From Chaetoceros tenuissimus (lineage: Eukaryota > Bacillariophyta > Thalassiosirophyceae > Chaetocerotales > Chaetocerotaceae), in the NCBI GenBank assembly GCA_021927905.1, contig BLLK01000062.1:1736001-1800000 (forward strand): 64,000 nucleotides of DNA, given 5' to 3'. The stretch's first letter is position 1. Each line of letters starts with the position of its first letter. The notes beneath the pieces are model-generated. The model was not told where the DNA came from and did not search any database. It was given only the letters and a program-made list of their open reading frames with translations. Below are positions 28,884 through 38,770 of the stretch, one piece after another. The translations under genes and the position numbers were made by a program.

Positions 28884-29536
28884 CCACATTCGCATTTTCT
28901 ATAAAGCATTTGAAGAAAAGAGAATAAAGCTATGGCTTCTTGTGATTTTTAACGCCTGTTGTAAGTCGAAGCCCATCGAAATTGAACAGAAGAAGAATTG
29001 AGTCATTGTAACTTGTCTCTAGGTAAGTATCAACAATTGAATATTGCACACTCGTCATATTCTTTTCATATTCCCCTTCACTTTATTCTTATTTTTAGGA
29101 ACAGGGAATTGTGTATGTTTTGAAATGACCCAATTTAGCAATTTTCTTATAACTTCTACTACAGCATATGTCTCGCGATTCTACCCTTCCCTAAAAAATA
29201 GTAATTACATGTGTCATTGCAAAAACAATTGAATTTCAACCAATACCGAACAAAACATTTTCCGCGTCATTGGTCTCCGATCGGCTTCAAAATTTCTCGA
29301 CGTAGGTACGTATGTACTAGAGTACTACATGGACAACCTCCTCGCTCCTCTCGACTCTCGAAGTTTCTTCTTTACAGCGCTGTTTATATAACAGATATAT
29401 GATATTATCAAATCATTTATCAAATCAACTCATTGCACTTTCGCCTTTCACCACATTGCAAATAAAGGAGTTTTTTTGAAGTGATTTGATCTGAGGCCAC
29501 AAATCTAAAGCAAGTCTATCTGTAACAAACAAGAAT
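28884..29536. other. Intergenic interval, no gene recognised
   Basis: 653 bases, including the leader of the WW-domain gene. No credible ORF or RNA found. Confidence 0.35.
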
Positions 29537-30193
29537 ATGGCATCTCCATCACCGAACAAATTTGGATTTTCAAATGGAAACCTTGATAAAAAAACTTCCT
29601 CGACGAGTTATTATCATTCGTTTCCAGAAATAGATAGTAACAGCGATAAAAGGTGGTCCTCTCAACCCCCACCTGACGAATTTGAACCTCCTCCAAAAAC
29701 TACAAGCAATACATATCATCAAAGTCAAACTGGTAACAACAACTGGACACTTCCGCCAGGTTGGAAAGTGGCTCATAGAGAAACAGATGGTAGAATGTTT
29801 TATTTTGAGCTCTCGACGGGTAAAGCATCTTGGAATCACCCGTCTGTACCATACCAAATGCCATCCCAGCAAAGTTTGGGAACACAAAGTTTACCAGAAT
29901 CTCCAATGACAGCTTCTAAACGACCTGATAGTCACCAATGTAGTGCTGTTTTTGCATGCATAGTATTTCCACCATTAGGAATATTTGCCTTAATTCATTC
30001 TATACTGACATATGTATGTTGGAACAAGAATCAATATGGAAACGCATATGATCATTCGAGGCAAGCTTCCAACTTTGCATCTTGGAGTATACTCATCTTC
30101 GTAGCTTTTGGAATCTATCATTTTTTCAAAGATGGTGTTGGATTCGAGACTTTAAATTTCTATCAATGGTACATACGAGCTTTTCAACCATAA
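29537..30193 (+). CDS. WW-domain plus CD225/dispanin-like membrane protein
   Basis: A 218-aa single-exon protein. Residues ~70-103 are a WW domain (LPPGWKVAHRETDGRMFYF...TGKASWNHP, with both Trp, the aromatic centre and the terminal Pro). After a short linker come two hydrophobic segments: CSAVFACIVFPPLGIFALIHSI, then a polar loop with NQYGNAYDHSRQAS, then FASWSILIFVAFGIYHFF. The PPLGIxAL motif and the A-x-x-x-S-R-x-A loop are those of the CD225/dispanin family (IFITM relatives), two-helix proteins that alter membrane fusion or curvature. The WW domain would tether a Pro-rich partner. Function in diatoms unknown. Confidence 0.7.
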   Translation: MASPSPNKFGFSNGNLDKKTSSTSYYHSFPEIDSNSDKRWSSQPPPDEFEPPPKTTSNTYHQSQTGNNNWTLPPGWKVAHRETDGRMFYFELSTGKASWNHPSVPYQMPSQQSLGTQSLPESPMTASKRPDSHQCSAVFACIVFPPLGIFALIHSILTYVCWNKNQYGNAYDHSRQASNFASWSILIFVAFGIYHFFKDGVGFETLNFYQWYIRAFQP

Positions 30194-30253
30194 CAAAAAC
30201 TGCTGAGCAGAACTAGAAGTCATTGTCCAAAGAATTAAATAGTGCATTATACA

Positions 30254-31017
30254 TTAACCCCACATATTATTGACTCCAGATGGTATAGTTACAGTCATTC
30301 CATCTAAATCTCTTGTCATGGTGACTTGACAGCCTAGACGAGACGATTCACAACAATCATATGCCAAGTCTAGCATGTCCATCTCAGCTTCACAGGGCTT
30401 TTCCAACTTTGAAAATGATTCTTGGTCCAAAATTACATGACAAGTGGAGCATGACATATTTCCTCCACATGCGCATTCTAAGTATTCTGCTAGAATTTCT
30501 TTTCCGTCTCCATTTGTCACGCATTCCATAAAGTTTTCACCTTCTCTCAACTTCATGTCAAAATTAAATTTATGATGTGGAACTTTGATATGTACTGTAC
30601 AAATGACAGCATTTGGATTTTGTTTGTCCAACTCTTCTTGAACTGATTTTGACAGTGATTTCAATCCTAGAGGATTACATGGAGCGATTTAGATGAAAAC
30701 AAACGAGAATACGAATAAACAAAAAATAAACGATCTGTTCACGTACCTTCATTACCAAGACTTTTCAAATGACTCACGGCAATCTTTGCTCCAAACACAC
30801 CTTTTAATGCATCCTTCATACCGTTCTGAAGTTCTGAATCTTTGTAACCTAGTGAAGATAGAAATTCCGATGTTTCTTTCTCGTTATTTTGATCAATATT
30901 TGATGATGATAGATACCTGCGCTGACCACATCCGCTCAATTTCGTTCTACCAAAACTCCATGATGACAGTTTAGATTTGCTACAGGAAGCCACTCGTCGG
31001 ATGCTGGAAGAAAACAT
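30254..31017 (-). CDS. [2Fe-2S] ferredoxin, adrenodoxin type, mitochondrial
   Basis: Two exons: 31017-30747 and 30666-30254, splicing in frame to 227 aa. The C-terminal ~110 residues are the ferredoxin domain: KLREGENFMECV, then CACGGNMSCSTC (cluster ligands in the C-x5-C-x2-C pattern) and the fourth ligand in LGCQV. The CACGG...CSTCHV form and a spacing of about 37 residues to the last Cys are typical of adrenodoxin/ISC ferredoxins, which feed electrons to Fe-S assembly or P450s. The first ~40 residues are Arg/Ser-rich without acids (MFSSSIRRVASCSKSK), a mitochondrial presequence. A linker of ~75 residues precedes the domain. The frame stays open upstream to 31074 but without ATG, so the start is at 31017. 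Confidence 0.82.
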
Positions 31018-31472
31018 TGGATTTTGGAGTCGGAATTGCGATTGAATTGTAGGGAATAAGGATGTTGATGACAAAAGAATAATCTTATCACATGGCTGTT
31101 AGGCAATGGGCAATGAGTCTATTGAACTATCGATACAAGTGGAGGAGGAGAGAACTTGTAAAACCCAATGACGGGGAATGATGAGTGTCAACTGAGGTCA
31201 TAAAGTCCTTTCGGCCATAAAGCTCTCATTTATTTGTATGATTTTGCTGACGCTTTCTATCTGTGTCACAGTCTTTTGGTGGATGGTACACGTAATTAGT
31301 TTCTTTTTTACTACTCATCTGCTCATCTTCTTCTTCTCTTACAATATACACCATATTCTAAAGCGCTACTTTGGATCCTACGTATATTAAGAGCTGACTT
31401 ATCTGTGTCTCTTTTTGTTAGAGAGTAATTGTACATCAGGAGAGAAAGGATACAACTTGACTACTTGGAACT
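31018..31472. other. Divergent region between ferredoxin and thylakoid protein genes
   Basis: 455 bases holding two divergent 5' flanks. A pyrimidine-rich tract runs about 31300-31345. No named element recognised. Confidence 0.35.
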
Positions 31473-32702
31473 ATGATGTCTTTTGGTGGAAATAGGTCAA
31501 ACAACAGTAATAGAAAAGAGCGCTTAGCCTTTTTCCTGCAGTGTGTAATCAGCCTATCGTCAATTCATACGAATCGTGCATTTGCTCCTACTTCTGCGCC
31601 TCATGAAAACAAATGTGATGGACAGCTTTGCTCTCAACTAATAGCTATATCAGCTGTAAGTCAGAATTCTGGGCGAAGAGGTAAATTTCATCCTCGAAAA
31701 CAAAAGGCACTTGATCAATTTGAAAGTAATTTTGAATTGAGAATGGCGATGCATGAAAACGAATATTACTTTAATGATGAAACGAATGAGGATCAGACAT
31801 TTCTTGATAATGATTCATCTGTCAAGGAAAGAAGAGAGTTCTTGAAAGCCATGTTTGCTGCGAGTTCTTTAGCTGCAGTAAGTACAACAACATCTTCAGC
31901 AGCAAATGCCTATGAAAAAGCCTATCCAGTTACATTGGATTTCGAGGGTAATGATACTTCTAGAAACTTGGAAAACATGCGCACAGAACGCATATCTTCC
32001 CAAAAAGCTAAAGCAAAGCAGACTAAAGAAGATTTGCTTCAGAACCCACTCTCATTCAAAGATAAGAAAGATGTTTTTGGTTCAATTGCTTGGGGTGGCG
32101 CAATTTGGTTATTGTCAGGATCAAGAAGCAATCCGCTCGTGAAGCCTATTGCTAACGCATTGTATGACACGAGTACTAAGAAGGGACAATGGGTAAAGGA
32201 TAGAAATGAAGGAATGTTTTCTCAAGTACCACTGGCATTCTCAATCTTGATGGGTATTTTGTTCTTGGTCATTGGTGTTATCACAGACCGTGTCCTTCTC
32301 TTTAGCACAGAGGGTGATTCTAATGTAGTACTACAACTTGCAGGAGTGTCACTTATTGGTGGTGCTTCATTAGAACTAGGAAGGATTGCATCAGGAGAAA
32401 AAATGAAAACACGTGAGAATGCAGAGCGTGATGAAAATCTTGCTAACGAATTTGAAGAGTTTGCGTCCAAGAAACTTATATACGGACAAGGGGGGTCAAT
32501 TCATCGATCAGAAGTGATCAAAGCATTTAGAAGGTATTTCGCAAAGTATAGAGTAGAAAATGAAGAATATCCTCTTGGAGATCTAGAAATAGAACAGTTA
32601 CTTCGAGGGTGGAATAGAAGAATGGGAAATCTTGAAACAATGAGTTCAGCAGGCTTCATCAAAAATGTCAAAATCAATGCCCAAGCTGAAATACAAATGT
32701 GA
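31473..32702 (+). CDS. Plastid protein with Tat-like thylakoid signal, function unknown
   Basis: A 409-aa single-exon protein. The N-terminus has a hydrophobic segment ending in the diatom plastid context AFAP (36-39). A second signal follows at ~118-146: two Arg then E-F-L-K (RREFLK at 120-125), a hydrophobic core and ANA|YE. The R-R-x-F-L-K pattern is the twin-arginine motif, so Tat-dependent thylakoid import is likely. Two further hydrophobic segments (VPLAFSILMGILFLVIGVI and LQLAGVSLIGGASLELG) suggest the mature protein is anchored in the thylakoid. The C-terminal ~90 residues are charged and helical. I do not recognise the family. Confidence 0.68.
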   Translation: MMSFGGNRSNNSNRKERLAFFLQCVISLSSIHTNRAFAPTSAPHENKCDGQLCSQLIAISAVSQNSGRRGKFHPRKQKALDQFESNFELRMAMHENEYYFNDETNEDQTFLDNDSSVKERREFLKAMFAASSLAAVSTTTSSAANAYEKAYPVTLDFEGNDTSRNLENMRTERISSQKAKAKQTKEDLLQNPLSFKDKKDVFGSIAWGGAIWLLSGSRSNPLVKPIANALYDTSTKKGQWVKDRNEGMFSQVPLAFSILMGILFLVIGVITDRVLLFSTEGDSNVVLQLAGVSLIGGASLELGRIASGEKMKTRENAERDENLANEFEEFASKKLIYGQGGSIHRSEVIKAFRRYFAKYRVENEEYPLGDLEIEQLLRGWNRRMGNLETMSSAGFIKNVKINAQAEIQM

Positions 32703-32839
32703 GCACACCAAGTATACAAATATTCATAGGTCATAGGTCATAGATAACGTTAATACCGATGCTAAAAAAATCATTTACAATATGTCGTGCTTGTATATTA
32801 TACATGAAGAGGGAGTGGATAATATGTATATGAACAATT

Positions 32840-33163
32840 CTAACCATTTCCTGCAGCTGATACACGCGGAATATCATTCAATTCGGTGAGGTTTCCAATC
32901 TTTTCATTAAATTCTTCAACTCGCTCTCTGTGACTCTGCTTTGCTAGTTTTTCATTTTCAATAGTTTCCCTTTCCTTCTTTAGTTTTAGGCTTTTTCTCT
33001 CAGCTTCAGTAAGATCGTCATCCTCATCTTCACTAGCATCATGCTTAAGCTTTCCATCGAGTTCTTCTTTCTTTGTCTGTGCCTTTTCTATGCTGTGCTT
33101 CGACTTTTTCTTCTTTTTCTTGCCCTTTAATTTTAGCTTTCCACCTAGAAATGTCGGTGCCAT
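32840..33163 (-). CDS. FAM32A-like small nuclear protein
   Basis: A 107-aa protein with the FAM32A layout: an N-terminal LKLKGKKKKKK basic stretch, an acidic Asp/Glu middle, and the conserved C-terminal SHRERVEEFNEKIGNLTE followed by DIPRVS. FAM32A acts in the spliceosomal C* complex at 3' splice-site selection (family knowledge). Length is close to the human protein (112 aa). ATG at 33163; no intron. Confidence 0.75.
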   Translation of the reverse strand: MAPTFLGGKLKLKGKKKKKKSKHSIEKAQTKKEELDGKLKHDASEDEDDDLTEAERKSLKLKKERETIENEKLAKQSHRERVEEFNEKIGNLTELNDIPRVSAAGNG

Positions 33164-34452
33164 ATTGATGTCGGTAATAGTTTTGTTCTTCTTTGTGTTT
33201 GTTTTAGTGTGTAATTATTTAATAGTGATGATTGTTGTTAAAGAAATTGTACTCGTACTACGACGTAGAAAGGATGATAGATGGGCAAATTTTTGGTGCT
33301 GGTGGAGAATTTTTTACTTTTGAGAAAAGGAAGGAAGGACGGACGAAAAAGGAGAGAAGGAAAGGAGAGAAAAGCGAGAGAAAGTTCGTCTTCGTTTCAA
33401 ATAGCAAATGAAACTTGCTGATACTCTGACAATGAGGAAGGTAATAAAAAATAATATTATTTCAGCCTTCAATCCCATATGTTTTCTAGTAGAACGTCCT
33501 CACTATCCTATTCCATCGTAATTTAGAACGAAGTGAAATGAGAAACCATGAGAAATACGTATTGTAAAGTAGACAAGATGTATTCGGTTTTGAAAAACAG
33601 ATCTTATCTTTAGCCTATAGTATGGTTATTCATTTATAGATTCCGTTTGCTTCTTTTTTATGTTTTCAAATGTTAACCATATGGCCTCTTAAGAAATACG
33701 AAGGAACCACCAGTCTATTCTTTGCAATGAAGAGCTTCCTTTCAGATACGATAATAAATTTTCTCCTATGATGATACTATGATGATATAGATATAGCTAT
33801 AGCTATAGTGCAGCCATTCTTCTCCCTCGTTTCGCTTCTTCTTCATCATCATCTTTGTCAAATCTCCTCACGCTACAGCTAACTCAACGTTTCTTGTATT
33901 GCATTTTTGTATCATGTATGACCTCCATATCTCATCTCCAAGAAAAATCGTGTGCATCTCTTCCACAAGCACGAAATCACCAACATTATTTGTTGACCAG
34001 CCAGCTTGAAACTACCAAACAACCAACTGAATAAAGCTACCCGTCTACTGCCTTGCTTCCTATGGTAAAAGATTCGCTTCAAACCTCAAATCTTCAGTAA
34101 TGTTTTCCAAAATCTGTAGATATTTTCCAATCAATAGAAAGCTAGTCATATGATAATAATCACGACACCAAGAAAAGAGCGAAGCATATTCGTCAGAGAA
34201 GTATCGTCCTGCCTTTCAACTAGAAATTTTTGTCGGCAGGTCACTCCATCGTGCTTTTTCCTTCTTCTCTACCACATGAAACGACTCCTCAACCATCATA
34301 CGCCATCCAATCAAGATAGATATACCGAAAGACCAAATATGTATAGAAATATGGACAATGTAGAAGGCTAGTGGACTTCAACAAGTGTGATGATCAATGA
34401 TACATTTATGTATCGCTTGTGATAGGCCCTCAAACAAGTTCATCCAAAAAAC
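33164..34452. other. Gene-poor interval
   Basis: About 1.3 kb. No credible coding region. A perfect short hairpin lies at 34399-34414 (GATACAT, TT, ATGTATC). A microsatellite-like gatatagctatag run is near 33785-33808. Confidence 0.35.
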
Positions 34453-34537
34453 AAGATATTTTTTAGGATCCTCGATTTTGATTGGCTACATTTTTTAGGA
34501 TCTCAACGCTGATTGGCTAATTCCTAAAAAATATCTT
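34453..34537. repeat. 16-bp perfect inverted repeat enclosing two CCAAT-type boxes
   Basis: Left arm AAGATATTTTTTAGGA (34453-34468) and right arm TCCTAAAAAATATCTT (34522-34537) are exact reverse complements with a 53-base spacer. Inside, the motif tgattggcta (inverse CCAAT) occurs twice and attttttagga is repeated, so the spacer is partly a direct repeat. About 185 bases upstream of the tRNA gene. Could be a small MITE-like remnant or a regulatory palindrome. Confidence 0.65.
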
Positions 34538-34721
34538 ATGGAATAGAACCACAAGGACCCCCACTTTAACGCGACGAAGCTAGTAAAATCCCCCTTTCGA
34601 CCCATCTTAAAAAATACCACCAGCACCACGAGAAAACCGATAGATGATAGATGATAGGCGAGACAGTGAAGATCATTTGTCTGAGAATATTATATCAAAA
34701 TTTAACATGAGAAAGCACTAA

Positions 34722-34795
34722 GCTCGGATGGTCTAGTTGGTTATGACGCGGCCTTAACACGGCTGAGGTCGGTGGTTCAATTCCACCTTCGAGTA
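34722..34795 (+). tRNA. tRNA-Val (anticodon AAC)
   Basis: Full cloverleaf by eye: acceptor GCTCGGA pairing with TTCGAGT (two G-T pairs), D-arm GTCT...TGAC, anticodon stem CGGCC/GGCTG around loop TTAACAC, T-arm GGTGG-TTCAATT-CCACC, discriminator A. Anticodon AAC at positions 34-36 reads valine GUU (and GUC after A34-to-I). Internal promoters are present as the A box (TGGTCTAGTTGG) and B box (GGTTCAATTCC). A run of five T follows directly, a Pol III terminator. CCA is not encoded and there is no intron, as expected for a nuclear tRNA. Confidence 0.92.
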
Positions 34796-35656
34796 TTTTT
34801 GGCCAGAAATGGTAGATCTTTTTAGCGGCTGTGGTCAGCTTGGAATGTTTTTGGAACAATATGTAATAAAAACATTTGCATTGATATTTATTTCAAAAAA
34901 CAAGATACTACTTGAAGAATTTACTTTTCACCAACTACGGGAACACATTATTCTCATGTTTGGTAAACAGTAGAAAATTGGATCATATTTGTATTACTCT
35001 CTTTTCTTTCCTTCTCTTTTCGATTTGTCCAGAGAGTATCTTTTCCGAACCATTCAAATGATTCCAACACTTTCAACTTGTCGCTTGTCGCTCATCGAAA
35101 AATAGAGAAGTGAACATCAAATAGAAAGGCATCATGCGATAATAGATGTTGATGATCTATACATTAGTGAATCCACTATTGCAACTACGGAAGAAGCAAA
35201 GCGCCATTAGGGTTGTAGCTATTGGTACTGCGAGTAGGTCAAACTCTTGAGGAAGACGAAGTAAATGATGCCAAACCATTTGCAACTTTAAAGAAAAAAT
35301 CAAAGAGGGATGATGATGGCTTAGAAAAGAGGAGAGAACTCTTGCGCACAACGACATGCTGATGGTTTGGTCTAAGCTAATCATGTGGTCTAAGCTATGA
35401 AAAGCTATGGAAGTACCACTATGTGTATGAAATGGATAGTGGACCATGGAATGGAGAGAACATTTATTATACAGTTCGGCCCTTGACCTTTCTCGAACAT
35501 CTGAATACCAAGGTGGACTATTGGGTAAAAGAAATTGCGTTAAGTGAGAGAAGCAGGCCATTGGGGCAGGATTTGAATAGAGAAGTAAGTCTAGGAAACA
35601 CTTTTTACTTTAGATCATACATTTGTAATATTACCCCTATCCGACACTGATTCAAA
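34796..35656. other. Intergenic interval, no gene recognised
   Basis: About 860 bases between the tRNA and the convergent gene on the other strand. A minus-strand open frame at 35157-35561 has low-complexity translation and no match I recognise. The T-run after the tRNA is its terminator. Confidence 0.35.
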
Positions 35657-36529
35657 CTACTTCTTGGGCTTCTTGGTCTTGGCAGAATCAAGTCGCATTG
35701 ACTTAAACTTTGACCACATTTTGTCAGCCTGTTCTTCTTCTGGCATCTCAACAATTTTATTTTCATCTTTGATGTAATTGTAGAAAGAGATTCCTGCATT
35801 TTCAATGTCACGCATAATTTTTGGTACAAAATATCCCTGTCGTCGAGTATCTGGTAGAATATCTTTCCACTCTGGAATGTATTTTCTCATGATTGATTCA
35901 ACTTTGAGGTTTCCTGGGTGTCGATGCCCTCCACTTTTAGGATCAGAACTGAATGTTCCTGCTATACAATAAATAAAGGTGTCATCAGCTCGTTCATCTA
36001 AAAAGTCATAGAATATCATCAAGCGCTTGAAACAAAGCATTGCATCCTTGACTGTTGGTTCACGTTTGTGATATTCTTTCAAGCTTTTAATGAGGTTTTT
36101 TCTTTTGGTTACAATTCGCTTCTCCCCAGCAGTAGCAACAAGGCACCGAATCTTGTTGCAAACCATTTTCTTCATGAGCATATCAGGTTGATCCCCGTAG
36201 TGGTGATTGATTGCTTGAAAGAGTTGAATATGCTCTTCTCGAGTCCACGACCCTTGTCTGTATATTTTGTCACGAAGATAATCAGTTTGAGTAATGAATT
36301 TGTCATGAAGTTCCTTCTGTTCTTTTACATCGGCAGTTTGATATATGTCTAGGAGCAAAGTAATGTACAGTGCGATGTGAGTTTTGAACTCATGATAACT
36401 TCGGGAGTAGCGATGGACATTTCTCTGAAGATCATCCTTTGCAAGTTGGATCTTGACATATTCAAGTTGATTCTCACTCTTTGGTCTTTTCACATACACA
36501 TGCTTGATATTTCCCTTTTGCTGTTGCAT
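35657..36529 (-). CDS. Hypothetical protein with a SANT/Myb-like segment
   Basis: A 290-aa intronless protein, basic and helical throughout. Around residues 93-125 the stretch GSWTREEHIQLFQAINHHYGDQPDML resembles a SANT/Myb repeat (W-T-x-E-E at the start of a three-helix unit), but the third helix is not typical. It continues with Lys-rich segments and a C-terminal KTKKPKK tail compatible with a nuclear signal. The family is not recognised. ATG at 36529 is the first codon of the open frame. Confidence 0.5.
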   Translation of the reverse strand: MQQQKGNIKHVYVKRPKSENQLEYVKIQLAKDDLQRNVHRYSRSYHEFKTHIALYITLLLDIYQTADVKEQKELHDKFITQTDYLRDKIYRQGSWTREEHIQLFQAINHHYGDQPDMLMKKMVCNKIRCLVATAGEKRIVTKRKNLIKSLKEYHKREPTVKDAMLCFKRLMIFYDFLDERADDTFIYCIAGTFSSDPKSGGHRHPGNLKVESIMRKYIPEWKDILPDTRRQGYFVPKIMRDIENAGISFYNYIKDENKIVEMPEEEQADKMWSKFKSMRLDSAKTKKPKK

Positions 36530-37243
36530 TTACATCATGAGCTTCAGGAGCATCGGTTGAAATTTTAACTTGAAATTTTGGATTTGTGAGTTTTAGCTTA
36601 GTATACTACCATTTTAGCTTAATATACTTCCATTTTAGCTATATGACACATCTTCTGTCGTGACATTTCTCTTTTGGTCTTTTGTTTCTTTTCAATTTTT
36701 GAATGCTCAAATAGCAAATAGTAACCTACATGTGATGGTAATCCTTGCCAACTTTTCACACTAGTTTCAGTTCTATATGAATTAGACTTCGTTCATCTTG
36801 AAATAGACTGAAATCTACTATTTTCTATCAAGGGATGATCTATGGCACTCAAAACGAACATTTTCTCGTGTACTTTTAGTACGTACCTATCAAAGATCTC
36901 TCTCATTTTTACAGATATATTACAAAGTAGAAATTCCGAAAATGTATGCTGTATATGTTTTGTATGTACATAAAGTACATCTCAGGTAGAAATGTGGATA
37001 TGCGAAATTGATCTACGTATGTTTTTTATAAGTATGGGATAGAGTGTAGTACCTAAGTTTAAAATTATTTCTGGACTACTACACTACTAAGCACCTACTT
37101 TGCCAGATATGACCGATACTTGTTTTGATTTTGAACAAGAAAAAGAGGTAAATAATGTACGTATGCATTCTATCCAAATACTCCTGAAGTGCATCAAGAA
37201 CGATCACACTTACAATACAAGCCGATGATGTAACACCATTGCA
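36530..37243. other. Intergenic interval with a short tandem repeat
   Basis: At 36591-36644 a 21-base unit (ttttagctta-g/a-tatact-a/t-cca) occurs two and a half times just upstream of the SANT-like gene. No gene is recognised in the remaining 600 bases. Confidence 0.45.
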
Positions 37244-38342
37244 CTAATTACTATCCTCTTTGTAGAAACAAACTTTTCCAATTCCTAGGTAAACTTCCAT
37301 GGGTTTTCCAATTGCAACTATGCTCATTCTTCTCAAAGTTGAATTGTCGAATTTCGTATCTGCTGCTCCTGGTCCATGACCCTTGAACTCACTAAATGGG
37401 ACTTTGATATGTTGCCATTTTCCCTTCTCTACTTCAAATGTAGCTCTATAAGAAGAAAATTGTCTAGTACATGCAGGATTTCGAAGGCTACATTTACATT
37501 AACCAAAATATGAGCTACCAATTCCGTCTGTTTATTTACAAGTATCAACACAATCATAATATGTCAAGACTTACTGAATATTAAAGTTCTCTCTGTCTTC
37601 ATCACCATCATGATATACCTCAAGTTCTACACCATCCCATTTCGATGCATTGACAGTCAAGGTTGACGCTGGATCTTTTGATAAATCTGTAGCCATTTGT
37701 ATGAAACCGCCATTATTGTATGTTGATACTTTTCCCTTTGAGATATAAATGGATTTAGATTCAATTTTCTATCGCCACCTACACAATGAAAAGAATAGTA
37801 ACCTACCTTCATAACATTACAATCTCGACCATCAATGTTCTCTCTCAAGAGCTTACCTTCACTTATTCCTCCCATCACTTGGTCTGTAAAACCAGACCAC
37901 TCTGAGCCTGAACTAGTCAAAGGAAATGATTCACTAATATCATCAATAATACCAGAATCTGTACACCATTCATATGCCATCTTGCTCTTTTGCATTCCAC
38001 GTACTTGACTTCGATTTTTACCGACTGGTCCCTCGTCCACGCCCATTGCCGTACTACAAGACATTAGTTTATACACTGTAGATTGGAAGTAGATAGAGAT
38101 AACGATTTGGACTGTAGGTTTATCACTCACCTAAAGTCCTTATTTTTTCCCAAAGCTCCTTTCTTTCTTAGAAAAGCCATCACGTCCTTTCTTTTCTTCT
38201 TACTTCCCTCCTCTCCTTGTGATTCTACCGATTGTGAATGCAATCTAGTGGAAGATTTTTGAATGTGTGCGAAATGAGACGATTGAAATGCATATGCTGT
38301 CGACAAAACGCTTGTCATACTAAGAGCCCTTATCAATTTCAT
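37244..38342 (-). CDS. Plastid CIA30-domain protein
   Basis: Four exons reconstructed: 38342-38131, 38053-37807, 37735-37575 and 37445-37244; all boundaries are GT-AG and the joined frame gives 273 aa. The N-terminus is a signal peptide ending AYAFQ, a diatom plastid-import context. The rest is a CIA30 fold: SEWSGFTDQVMGGISEG, then GGFIQMATDLS, a WDGVELEVYHDG segment and FRR-like end MSIVAIGKP. CIA30 family members help assemble respiratory complex I (NDUFAF1) or, in plastids, photosystem II mRNA/complexes (HCF173 relatives). The plastid presequence favours the latter kind of role; this is inference. The second intron contains a long open frame, which could mislead automatic calling. Confidence 0.75.
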
Positions 38343-38770
38343 GTCTATAATTCGTGCTCGTCTTGTTCAGTGATTCACTGGGAGGATATGTACTTCTTGT
38401 TCCCTTCAGTTGGGTATTTCAATTCATATTTTGTTTCAACTTTCGTTTGCTTTTTCGTGTCTCGTGTCTCGCAAAAAAGATTTTTTCCTTTCAGTTTGGA
38501 GTTCGCATCACATAACCCGGAGGTATTTTTATCCGTGAAAAGTAGGGTTTTATGCAGCTGCTGAGCCAATGAAGGTCGCAGGTCGCAGAGTGAAGTTGTT
38601 CAAGCTTCTCCTTTCACAGCATTTTGTTTCCACTTCTCATTTCTATTGCTGTTTTGGTATTCGTACCTAATAATTGTATTGTTTGTGGTAGAGCTGATCT
38701 CTTCTTCATTATCCCTCTTCATAACGCAGCATCTCCGCATAGCTCAGTTTTTGCAACGACGAAGTAGAAA
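38343..38770. other. Divergent region between CIA30 and JmjC genes
   Basis: 428 bases holding both 5' flanks. An open frame crossing it overlaps the CIA30 first exon antisense and is a shadow. No motif recognised. Confidence 0.35.

Noticed and set aside
34150-34371. 73-codon plus-strand ORF upstream of the inverted repeat
   Set aside because: Starts with ATG but has no recognisable protein features.
35157-35561. 134-codon minus-strand ORF near the tRNA
   Set aside because: Ser/His/Leu-rich translation typical of noncoding pyrimidine-rich sequence; no family resemblance.
38238-38564. 108-codon ORF between the CIA30 and JmjC genes
   Set aside because: It overlaps the first CIA30 exon on the opposite strand and has no protein-like features.
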